A stretch of DNA of 22,936 nucleotides from Intoshia linei (lineage: Eukaryota > Orthonectida > Rhopaluridae). The notes beneath the pieces were generated by a model that worked only from the letters and a program-made list of their open reading frames with translations, was not told the DNA's origin and did not search any database. Position 1 is the first letter of the stretch, and each line of letters starts with the position of its first letter. Location: contig LWCA01000580.1 of assembly GCA_001642005.1 (NCBI GenBank), forward strand, positions 1 to 22,936, written 5' to 3'. Shown in pieces: positions 9,731-20,400 of this stretch. A program made the translations under genes and the position numbers.

Positions 9731-10116
9731 CAATAACCTATTGTTGAATTGACGTTAATTTTAATTCAATTTAAATTTTTCAGTGTTTCAACAAAGTTGA
9801 TTTTATTTTACTTTTCAATATAAATGTAACTTTATATATTATTTTAATTTAAAATTTAAATCAGGATCTCCAACCTTTTTCATACTATAAAGAACAATTA
9901 GAAAACCTTTTTTACAACAGTACATTTAAATCACTGATATAAACATACTGAAAACTTAAGGGTCATTTTTAGTAGATTTTAAATAATGAATACAATTGCA
10001 TAATTATAATTTAAAATAAAATTTCAAGTTGGAAATTCTCAAATATGAAATTCAAAAATTTCTTTTAATTTTAAATTTATTAATATTTACAAAAATACAA
10101 AAAGTTTTGATCTAAT
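9731..10116. other. Intergenic spacer between EAPP and the odd-skipped-like gene
   Basis: About 385 bp of very AT-rich sequence that must hold the EAPP promoter and the 3' end of the zinc-finger gene. A motif AGGATCTCCAACCTTTTTC at about 9865-9883 resembles a hAT terminus, but no partner is visible. Confidence 0.5.
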
Positions 10117-13100
10117 CTAACCATTAAAAGAATTTTTTAAGTGTAGTTTTTTGTAATGTCTTTGAAGAGTTCGCATATTTGTAAATAATTTATCACAATA
10201 AAGGCATTTTTGTTTTTCTCGTTTTCCGTGAATTAACCTAATATAACATGTAAATCATAAAATGAGAAATCAAAATAGTAACAAAAACATCAACAGATTA
10301 TGACAAAGAATGAATATAATTTTGATTAATTATAATTTAAAAATTCTAAAAAATAATTAGTTATAAACCAAATTATTCTTGATTAAACCTGCTCAAAGAT
10401 TTTTACGTTACATCAATTGTACAGAATTGAAAATTTTATACGGTAATGGTGTATAGATTTTTTAATTCACTGATTCCCAAACTTTGAAACTGGGCCCACA
10501 TTTAAAAAATTGGATTTGGATTGTAATAAATATAAAAATAATAATAACGAAGTTGTATTACTTTTAGTAATTCGTTGTTGTAGTTTTAATTTAAATTTTA
10601 AACAAAATGTTTTGAAAATACGAATTTGAGATTCAAAAATTGCATAGCAATGAAAAAAATTCCGAATGAATGAATTATATACATTTTCACCCATATTTCT
10701 TTATTGGAAATGTGTAGACGGTCAATGGACATTTTTTTTTAAATTGTATGATCAATATTTACATTTTCAGTTTTTATTTTAATCGAAATATTTGAAAAAT
10801 ATTGGTTGATAATATATTAAAAATTATTTTTCACCGGGAATGCGTAGATTTGTGGGATTGAAATTTTGTATTTATATTAACTGGAATAAGCTCTATCAGA
10901 ATAATTTTTTTTTTAATTTTCGGACCATTAATTATTTCACATTTTGTGTTTGTTAAAAAAATATTTCGAAAAAAAATATATGAATACTAAAATCTTTTTA
11001 TGACCCTGAAGGCGTCACTTATTCAGATTGAAATTTTTATGTGTTTTAACAGTATACAACTGTACTAGTTGTAATTTTTTTCAAATTTTAGGGCTGTTTT
11101 CATAAAAATAGGGTAATTTTGGGTTTTGGCTCTAGAGATATAATTTTTTGAAATTTAAATTTATGATAATTTTTATGATTTTAAAATCCGTATCAGCGTA
11201 AATATTTTTTAAATTCTCCAACTCGTTTGATTTTGAAAAAAAAGGACAATTTAAGTTTTTGACTTATAAGATGTGAAAATATAATTTTGTTTTTCAGAAA
11301 TTTTCGTTGCGGAACCCAATTTTAGAACCACTTTAATTTTAAATCTAAAATTGTTGTAGAGGACCGTAAACAATATATTTCTAAAAAAAGGAGGGACTTA
11401 GTCAAAATGAGTTTGGAAACCCCTGGTTTTATGTGTTGTATAAGGAACTTATAATATTAATTTGAAAATACCAAGGTTAAGAATCTCTGGCTTAATGAAT
11501 TTGTAACAAATTTACTGTCAAAAAATTTTTCAGTCAAACACCATACGATTTTTTTTTTAAATCCACCTGTTGATTTAGAATAGTACATCTGTCATATAGC
11601 CCACTAACCCCTCTCCACGCCCAGTTCATATACAAAATGACTACAACTTATGTATTGATTGATTTCAAAAATATTATCTTGTGTACATGTGATCTTTTAA
11701 ATGATCCTTTCGTCTAAATTTTTTAAAACAAACTGAACAAGCAAATGGTCTTTCATTGGTATGTGTTCTTTCGTGTATTTTCTAAATAATGAATAAAAAG
11801 TAAAAGATAATATTATACTTAAAAAATTAAAGAATAATACATTATTCTATTTCATAGTACGGTGATTGCAATATAATCAAATTTGGTGTGTTAATTTTGA
11901 GATTTAATCGAAAATTATTTTCTGATGTGTATTATAAAAAAAATGTTACTCAGCCCTCCAATTGAAACAAAATCTAAATTTCTTACCTATATATACGGGG
12001 TTGATCATATTATAATAATTTTTTATAATTCATTTCATGGCTATGTATTTTTTATTAACTAAACACCCATATTAATTTTAAGATACAAACAACTGTTGAA
12101 TTATACTACATCAAATAAAAAAGTTGAAAATATTTATAATGGAAAAATGATGATATATCTATCATACGTATATTTGACAAAATAAGTAACATTTTTCAAA
12201 AAATTTTAAATGATACGCAAGTGAACCTTGTTTACGTATGGAATCTATTTCTTGATGATTTTATTATTTGTAAATGAATTTTTAAGGTGTACATTTTGTA
12301 AATTGTGTTAAAAAATACGTCAAGTGTGTATTTATAACACGAAAACACACCTTTTGCCATCACGGACATAGTATGTACCATAGGTACATTGTACCTATTC
12401 GATCATATGTACCATCAAAACCCCAGATTACCCTTTTTGTAAAAAATGAAAATAGTCGTACAATATTATTGAATTTTAAAAAAAATTACAGATGATACAG
12501 TTATATCCAGTTAACATACAAAAAATTTCAATCTGACAAAGTGACGCCTTTACGTTAAAAAAAAGCAGTTTAGCATTTATTTTTATTCACAAAATTGAGT
12601 CAATAAAATTTAAAATTAGTATTTTTACCACCCTGTTGAAGGTTCTGTTTACTAGATTAATTGAAGTAATTCTTACGAAATAGTGGAATATATACTTAAT
12701 TTTTAAAAGAGGCATAGGTCAGATAAAAATATACGAGCTTATATATAAATTACTCATTTTAGATATTTTAAATTGAGATTTCGTCGTTTCCAATCATTTT
12801 ATGACTAGTGTAATCGTTTTACCAACCTAGAAAATGGTTTATCAGGTAATTTCCTATTAAAAATTAAGAGACTTAACTGTTTTTAGACGATTTCATTATT
12901 ATTTAAAATAATATGAATAACCTTTCTAATTTTAGTAGTTTTCAATCTGGCAGGTTTTTTTAATAGGCAACAAGAAAATTTAAATTTCTGGGACGACGGG
13001 TCATTTCAATGGTGATTCTTAGAGCTTGATGAATCATCAATGATTACATTAGAATTTTTTTTAAATGTCAACTGTTGTGAAATTAAAAAAAATTATGCTG

Positions 13101-14552
13101 ATATATAGAAAGAATTAAATGTAAATGAAGACCCCACAGTAAAAAATGTTGAGAAACACTGCATTAACTGTGTCAAATCAAATCGATTCAACATCTTCGT
13201 TTATATTACCTTATTATACGCTTTGGAAAAACATCGATGACAGTAAGAACAAAAATATTCCCATCTTTCTTTACAAGCTCTTTTCATTTCCAATTTTTTA
13301 CTTTCATTGAATTGGGAAAAGTATAATTTATTGTTAAAATCGAGTTTTCTATAAAAATAATAAAAGTAAATAAATATTTAAAAATACTCATATATATCAT
13401 AAAAAGTAATAAATTAAAATTTACGCGGATTGCTGGTTATAACAATACATTTAAGGGGATGCTTTTTTTGAAATGGCTATAATTTTTTATTTTTTGTTAA
13501 ATTTAAAATTTTAACACTTGAATGAACTGATTAATATTGTAATTTGTTTAGGCCTCACATTATAATCTGTGCCCACCGCGGGTTTGTATGGACCCTTGAT
13601 TTAAAAATATACTATATTGTACAAAGGTTCCCAATGTGGACAATTAATTCAGTTAGGGGAACTATTTTCAGCTGGGGTGATTGGGGCGTTTTTAAAAATA
13701 ATAAAAACATAAAGAAATTTTTGAAGTGATAAAAACCAAAAAAATATTATATATTAATAAATAAAATAAATTATATATGTATATAAAACTCTTTGTTTGT
13801 CTGTCTGTTATCATATATTTAAATATCTGAGGGTATTAGAATTTTAAAAATTCCACATTTCTATTATAGTTTTATCGGCATGAAAGTAAGATAAATTTCA
13901 ATCTCAGAAACTTACATGTTACCAGTAAAAAACCAGAATAATCCTTTTTTTTGAAAATCAAACCAGTCCTAAACTTTAAAAAATATGTAACTATTTAAAA
14001 TACTGATACAGATTTTAAAATAATGATCATTGGCATGTATAACAAGGTGAAACACTGAAAAATTACACAAGTTAAAATATATCATTATAATCCTGCTCTG
14101 AAGCTCTGTTTAGCTATCAGAGCAGGTAGTTTTTTTCGAGATTGTCTTCAAATTTTTTTTAAGTGGTGTTCAATATATCTATTGCTAAGAAGGGTCTGTA
14201 GACAAAAATGGGTTTGGGAATCCCAAGTGTACTATACACTGTATTAGCATAAAATTTAAAATGATTTAGTAAATGTTTTTTGTACTCATGTCTAGCTTTT
14301 TAATATAAAAAGAAGATTAAAATATGCTTATTTTTATAAAAATGTTATAAAAACTTTTACAATGTATATGAAAAAATTGAAATATTAAAAATACCATGTA
14401 TTTAGACACAGAGAACGTTAATAAAATTACCTTTTATAAGATTCGTATAAAATAATCGATTTAGCCAAATGACGAAAATCAAATTTAGGTGCAGATTCAA
14501 CTTGAGGTGTAGATGAAAATTGAAAATTGTAACTGTACCACGCAAAGTCCAT
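10117..14552 (-). CDS. Odd-skipped-family C2H2 zinc-finger protein, four exons, 158 residues
   Basis: Odd-skipped family proteins (odd, sob, bowl, drm; OSR1/2 in vertebrates) are nuclear transcription factors in segmentation, leg joint and gut patterning. Exons on the minus strand: 14552-14431, 13348-13210, 11781-11687, 10237-10117; all phases agree. The start gives [10 protein letters not shown], and residues 23-32 read [10 protein letters not shown], like the short FDF..LA motif I recall before the fingers of this family. Finger 1 is [21 protein letters not shown], finger 2 [21 protein letters not shown], finger 3 CLYCDKLF...LQRHYKKLH. YNxxIHERTHT.ERP and FRRxDHLxDHxxIH are diagnostic of Odd-skipped proteins. 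The protein ends shortly after finger 3, so it is a compact, diverged member. An upstream in-frame extension of the first exon exists, but ATG 14552 fits best. Confidence 0.88.
10468..11425. mobile_element. hAT-like non-autonomous element in odd-skipped-like intron 3
   Basis: The left tip is CACTGATTCCCAAACTTTG. The right tip read inward is CAGGGGTTTCCAAACTC. Both fit the CAGxGxTTCCCAAACT consensus of hAT termini. The 958-bp stretch has no transposase frame. Part of it (10591-10770) recurs at 15420-15567, and 11005-11130 recurs inverted at 12420-12560. I do not see a target duplication, so the exact borders are tentative. Confidence 0.6.
11782..13209. repeat. Odd-skipped-like intron 2 with repeat fragments
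   Basis: The 1,428-nt intron contains a fragment at 12420-12560 that is the inverted relative of 11005-11130, a strong 9-bp palindrome at 12380-12398, and at its 3' side a hAT-like terminus (minus strand from about 13163: CAGTGTTTCTCAACATTTTT). It therefore looks built from at least two old insertions. No zinc-finger or other coding segment is visible between exons 2 and 3. Confidence 0.5.
12372..12415. repeat. Palindrome flanked by direct repeats
   Basis: ATAGGTACA (12380-12388) and TGTACCTAT (12390-12398) are perfect inverse copies around a single T. TATGTACCAT occurs at 12372-12381 and again at 12406-12415. Function unknown; probably part of a transposon end. Confidence 0.5.
13349..14430. 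other. Odd-skipped-like intron 1
   Basis: About 1.08 kb. It holds a hairpin at 14092-14126 and two possible hAT-like ends, GGTTCCCAATGTGG near 13626 and TTTGGGAATCCCAAG near 14211, which could bound an element of about 600 bp. No target duplication is visible and no coding sequence is supported. Confidence 0.45.
14092..14126. repeat. Hairpin, 10-bp perfect stem plus AGCT inner pair
   Basis: CCTGCTCTGA (14092-14101) pairs with TCAGAGCAGG (14117-14126). Inside, AGCT (14102-14105) pairs with AGCT (14112-14115), leaving a CTGTTT loop and one bulged A. It lies in the first intron of the odd-skipped-like gene and is much more GC-rich than its surroundings. It could be a transposon relic or a structured transcript. 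Confidence 0.55.
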
Positions 14553-14628
14553 TGTAAGTGAATAAAAAAATATTAAAAGGCAATATATCACATTTTGTAT
14601 ATACAGAATAATAAACATGTCATAAAAC

Positions 14629-16083
14629 TTACAAATTGCTGTAAATGATATATTCGTGTAATGGTAATTGATAAATGAGACATACATCACATGGTTCATA
14701 ATATGAAATGGTTTAATGATTACATTATAAAATTAGACAAATTTGAAAAAACATATTTAATGGCTAACATTAATATGAGAATTATAGAAATCAGTTGTAC
14801 CGCGTTCCAAGTAAACTCTTGTCTTCCACGTCCTCTTCTCGAATTACTAAGTGGCATTATTGAGCTGTATTTCAAATTTGATAAAAAAAATATTATAATA
14901 TATAAAAAATAATATATAAAATATTTAAAATTACCAGCATACTTTAATTTGTATAGAGTTCCTTTACCGATTGGATCATTAAATTGTTTATAGAATTTAT
15001 AAAAGAAGCCTCCAGTGACTAATATTGAGTAGTAATGGTAAATTGGAAATAATTACAAAGACAATATCCGGGTACAATTATGGCAGCTTGAGGATGATCA
15101 CTGAACAGTTTTTTTAGAAAATTAACTAAACATTTAAAATTATAGTGGTAATTAGTCGATTAGTGTTGATCAATATGGTTCAAAGCAGAATGGATAATGT
15201 TGATTTAATTTCATCGTACTGCATAACGGAAATTCATAACGGAATACGTATTTTTGTAAAGAATATTGGTTCTATGAGCCATTGTAGTGTCCATTAAAAC
15301 AGATACAAACCTATAGTACTCGAGACCCGAGGAGGTCTCGATTAAATTTTTGTAAAATGGAGCATCTTTTTTACAAATTGAGAAATTAGAAATAATTAAA
15401 ATTTTCAGTGTCAATTATTTTAAATTTTAACAAAATGTTTTGAAAATGAGAATGAAAAATTGCGAAGGAATTAATTATATAGATTTTTACCCATATTTTT
15501 TTATTGGAAATGTGTAGACGTTCAATGCACATTTTTTTTGAAATTGTAGGATCATTTACATTTTCATTTAGAGCTCAACTCAATTTCAACTCTAACACCC
15601 CGGAAAAAACTGTAATTGAAATGTGTACTTTATAAAATTCTAAGACTGGTAGTTATTGAAATAAACTGTAACACACACACAAACAAATATTGCATAGCAT
15701 ATTATATAAGTAAGGATTACGCATCGTTTGAGAAAATTTGTGTAGGTGTATTTTTATTTTCGGGAGGGTTTCGCCCATGGATGGTTAGCTATATACATGT
15801 AATATATACTTATAGCTAATATTCACGAATTTTTTTTCAAAATACATCCATCTCACCATCACTGCTTATACAATTGCCAGTGTAACTATTTTCTTCTCCG
15901 TCCGATAAATTTTAAATTGTTTAGTTTGTAACATAATTAAACTAAAGTGGTTTTTTCTGTGGTAAGTTTTTTTAATACCGTGTAAACCATGCTGATAACC
16001 ACTGATATATTATATAGATCTTATATACATTAATGTAGTGAAAGATACTTATTACAAAACAAAAATAAAATACCTGTCTTCAT
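14629..16083 (-). CDS. Probable small single-pass membrane protein, 72 residues, five exons
   Basis: Proposed exons on the minus strand: 16083-16074 (ATG AAG ACA G), 15125-15057, 15018-14935, 14846-14801, 14638-14629 (ending AAT TTG TAA). All five phases agree and the total is 73 codons including the stop. The protein begins MKTVNFLKKLF, has one hydrophobic segment AAIIVPGYCLFTGGFF at about residues 16-31, then a basic KFYKQF stretch and a charged tail with LYKLKYAVIREEDVED. A short basic N-terminus, one TM helix and a charged tail resemble accessory subunits of mitochondrial respiratory complexes, but I do not recognise the family and claim no function. The three middle exons are the firm part; the tiny first and last exons are inferred from phase. 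Transcription would run toward the odd-skipped-like gene. Confidence 0.45.
15126..16073. repeat. Intron of the small membrane-protein gene, rich in dispersed repeats
   Basis: It contains 15420-15567, which is nearly the same as 10591-10770 (shared TTATTGGAAATGTGTAGACG). It also has the ATTACGCATCGTTT motif at 15716-15729 shared with HUS1 intron 3, and a local inverted repeat TCGAGACC...GGTCTCGA near 15319-15340. A short frame on the minus strand near 15844-15900 (SDGEENSYTGNCISSDGEMD) looks protein-like but is not tied to any gene. Confidence 0.5.
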
Positions 16084-17479
16084 TTAATATAAACTAACAA
16101 TAAATAATTATCATTAGTAACAAATTATCGTTTATTTTTGTTCATTGAGCAATATATCATTGATAATGATGAAGAAATTAGCAGTGCTCAATTAAATGAT
16201 GAAATTAAGATGTATGCTTAGTAAAAAATTCATATTTATAAAGAATGAGACACATAGAATTTTTGAACCTTTCGACTGTTGTGGAAGTAAGAGTGACGGT
16301 GTAAAAATATCTCGACAAACCCATGTAACTTAATTTAAAACTTATTGGAAGTTCCAATAGACATAAGTTGTCAACGTTGACTGAAAAAGAAGCGAATGAT
16401 GCCTACCAATTAAATGCATGCTTAAAATAGCTATTATACAGTTAAATTCGACAGTGGTGGCAAGAGATTATTTTAAGTGTGTAGTTGTGAATGGAAAATG
16501 AGTAATTGTAAAAACAAATTGTAAGACTCAAGAACACAATACTGTACAATATTTTTAAAAAAATAAGCCGCCAGGGACGATGGAAACGTATTTTTTTAAA
16601 TAACGCCTGATGGAGACTTCATTATTGGGTCTGCATGGCTTTGACTGCTCCAAAATCGTCTACATTTCTTATTTATTATTAATAAGTACGGTATTTGAAT
16701 GCATGCATATTTTTAAAATTTTATACATGTATTCTAATTCTAATGTAATAAATGTACGCTGCATTTTAATGTAATTTATCACAATAAAGTTGTATTAATG
16801 TAAAGTTTCTATTATCGTTCAAATATTAATTATTCAAATTTATAATTTATGGCATTAAAAAGGTAATTTTTCTATATTAAAGAATATAATAAATAGTTCC
16901 TGCATATAACCTATCTATTCAGTAAAATGAACTTGTATATTTTATCCTGAATTAATTTTTATTATACTAAATTGCAAATAGATACAAGAGTAAAATCTTA
17001 AAAATAAAATAAATATAATCTTGTATAACGACATTGTCTTGTATTCAAAAATTTTAACCCCAAGTATAAACAATTTACTAGTAGTCTTCAAAATCATTTT
17101 CACCGTGGACCTCATTTGCAATATATAAATTCTATGGACCTCCAAAAAAAATTTTAATAAAATTTAATAAACAATCTCATAATTTCACACCTAGGATTCC
17201 GTGTGAACTTTGGCGACCTCTGATTTAACCGTAATATAATTTACCAAACGTTCTAATGATAAATTTCCCGGTTCGCAGAAAAGTTTGAAAAAAAATATTA
17301 AAAGTACTGTAATGATACTTTTTTGGTATACAACAATGTTTCTTAGAAATTAGGTTATATGTGATTCACTAAATATTTTGTGCGAATTACTAATCATTAG
17401 CTCAAACATTTGATATTATATTTATTAGTGCCTATAAATACATTTATATAAATAACTAAACTTTAAGTAAATTATTTAG
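16084..17479. other. Region between the small membrane-protein gene and the NOC2-like exons
   Basis: The two genes are divergent, so this 1.4 kb should hold both promoters and the missing first exon(s) of the NOC2-like gene. A plus-strand acidic stretch around 16155-16220 (IDNDEEISSAQLNDEIKM, then stop) looks protein-like but cannot be joined to a model. No initiator exon is convincing. The sequence near 17100-17220 looks repeat-derived. Confidence 0.4.
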
Positions 17480-20400
17480 AAAATTTCAAAATAAGGAAGA
17501 TAATTTAGACGATGTTGAAGATTTGGAGGATTTAGAGGATTTAGTGTGGGATGAATTCGACGAGAATGAATTGGATAGCGATGTTAATTCTCATTTAGAT
17601 TCTGATGCTGATAACAAAAGTGAACATGTAAATTACATATTTATTTTTTAATTTTTAATTAATTTATTACATTGAAAATGAATTTAAACTGCCAGTCTCA
17701 ATATAGCTTTTGGTTCTATAGGGTCTGACTGAAATAAGAAGAAATACATACAATATATGTGTTTATTTTTAACTAGCTTGACAGTTATATACCATGTTAT
17801 TGTGTTACGGTTTTGAGTGTAAAGGTGCAAGTTTTCGGGGTTCAAATTGATAATAATGCTCATGATTTTAAAAAATGTCCGGGATTTGTGTTTTTTAAAT
17901 TCTAAGATACTTTTCGTTACAAAAAATGGTAATTGGTTTTGGCTGCGAAAGTGCCAAATTTTTAATTTAAAATCTTACTTTCTGTACCGAAAAAAAATAA
18001 CTTTGAATGTATGTTTTTAAAATTTCTGGGACTCAGTTTTCGATATAAATAGTTGCACGCAAACAGATTTAAATTAACACATTTTTAGCTTTTATTTTAT
18101 ATAAGTCAAGATTATTGAATGTCGAAGAAAAATGCTGGATATTCATATTTTTGTTTTTTTTTTAATATAATTTATTGGCCATGTCAATAATTAATTTTAA
18201 ATTTTATTTAGAGTAATGTGGATTTAACCCAATGTAAAGCTTTATTGGATAGTATCAAGGTATTTTAATCAAAATGTGATTGAATTTATAAAATTTTAGA
18301 ATATATCCATTAATAATATCAAAATATTAACAAATTTGGTCAAAGCGGTTGTGATTGAGCAGAAAACAGTGATAAATTCACCTACATTGAAGTGTAACAA
18401 GTCGATAAACAAAAAAATTGTCTCAATGACTTGTAACTATCAGATTACCGAACAATGTAAGATAATTCATTAAATTTGTTACATTGCACATGCAATGGAA
18501 GTAAGTTATGATCAAAATATCATCATATCTTTTGAGAAACATAAAAAAGGGCGTCTACTTAAATGCAACCATTTTTACTAAAAATCAAAATTTACCAACC
18601 CATTAGGGATAATTCCAGTGTTACCCTTATTGAATTAAAAAAGTATATATTATATGCATTGGATGATTTTCTGTCAATTTACATAGATACTAGGTTGACT
18701 GTTATGTACTATGTACAAACAGCACCTAGATCTGGCGAGGGCACATTCTTATTATACAAAAAAAATAAATTCATGTTGAAAATCTAACTTAAAAATTCTA
18801 CTATTGACTATTATCAATCCTTTAAAGGAGTGGTTTCCAAACTTGTTTCAGGTGGAACCGTCATATCACTTTGCTTTTTACTATTTAGAAAATATATTTA
18901 TTTTTATTTTTTAGTGAATTATTTCATCTTAATTTTTTGGTTAACATTTGCTTAAAAAATTTTAAAAACAAATGTTATTCTATTTTTTAATTTTATTAGA
19001 CAGAATGTATGTATAATATTAAAAATAAAGTAAAAACAGTTCAATCCTAAAAATTGTCATAAATAGCATAAGTTCCAGAAAAAATAAATTATAAAAACCT
19101 ATACCTTTACTTTTTAGCTTCCGACTATATTATCAATTGGCTCACAGATAATTTGCCATCTTTATTAAACAAAACTTGTAGACATAAATCTGGGTCCAGT
19201 TTAAACTATTCAGAATGGAAAAATAAAAAGAAACCATTTGAAACATTTCTATATTATTTTAGAATGGTAGAACATTATTTTGTATTATATTTGAAAATAT
19301 TGTTTTTAGATTGTTTTAATGTTTAAAAGTGATCCCTGTATTTTACAATTCATTACTTTTTTTGAATCAATTTCATTACATCTTGCAAATATTGACAATG
19401 AAATTTTCGGGAAATATCTTTGCGTAATAGATTATTTCCTCATTGTATTAATACCGTGTTTTAATAAATATTTAGTTCATCACATATCACTGGAGTTGTA
19501 GTAATTCAATGGACATTAGAAATTGTTGTGACAGTTTACTGACCAAATTACTCAACTATTGTCCAAATAGGACTAATTCTATGATTTTAAAGGTATTCAT
19601 TCTAACTTACATATTTCTTATATAAGTGTATTATTAAATCTCTGGCTGTCTGTCCGATTTATGACATCAAACTATTCTAAAATTCTATGTAGTAGAATTT
19701 TAAATAGTAGTTTCCTTTTGAACTAATGAAAAATGGGCCAATATCTTATATTAACACCTTCCTGATTTATAAAGCATATTACCATTTTAGTAACTATTTT
19801 TTTGCAAATTATTATTTAAATACATATATACCACATTCAATGTTCACTTTTTTGGCAGGATACAAAAATCTAGATTGCCTGGTCTAGTATACATTTTGTA
19901 TATTCACATTTTCAGAGTCTCAGAAAAAATTTCATTATAAATTGCAAGTTTTACACGACTGAATCTAAAAAATATGTCGAGTTTATGCACAATAGCTTTG
20001 TCAATCTTTGTATAAAAGATGTCGAAGAAACCTATTCACTTTGTTTCAATTTGCTTAAAAATTTGGCGACTTTAGCTAGAAATGTCACTGATGCAAAGGT
20101 TTTTAATTTTTTTTAATTTTAATTGCGTTAATAGAACAAAAATAATACTAAATCTTTTCAATTTTATTTGTCTCTAAAATTTGTTACTTATGTTATATGT
20201 AAATATCTTAAAAATGAAGAAAAATTGAATACATTGATTCAACCGTTGATTGAAGTTATAATTTGTGTTATAAAGTAATTTTATTTTATATTCATATTTA
20301 CAATACATGTGCTGTGAATGTATTGGTTGTTTATTAAATGTAGGCCTTATAACTACATTGTACACTAGGGCTATTCCATTTTTTTAATATATAAATGACA

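Noticed and set aside
13544-13729. 61-codon plus-strand frame
   Set aside because: It lies inside intron 1 of the odd-skipped-like gene, in sequence with hAT-like ends, and has no recognisable motif.
14691-14912. 73-codon plus-strand frame
   Set aside because: It is antisense to exon 14846-14801 of the small membrane-protein model, whose phase agreement makes the minus-strand reading preferable.
16155-16220. Acidic plus-strand stretch IDNDEEISSAQLNDEIKM as a possible first NOC2 exon
   Set aside because: It ends at a stop with no donor giving the required two-base phase, and does not resemble the NOC2 N-terminus.
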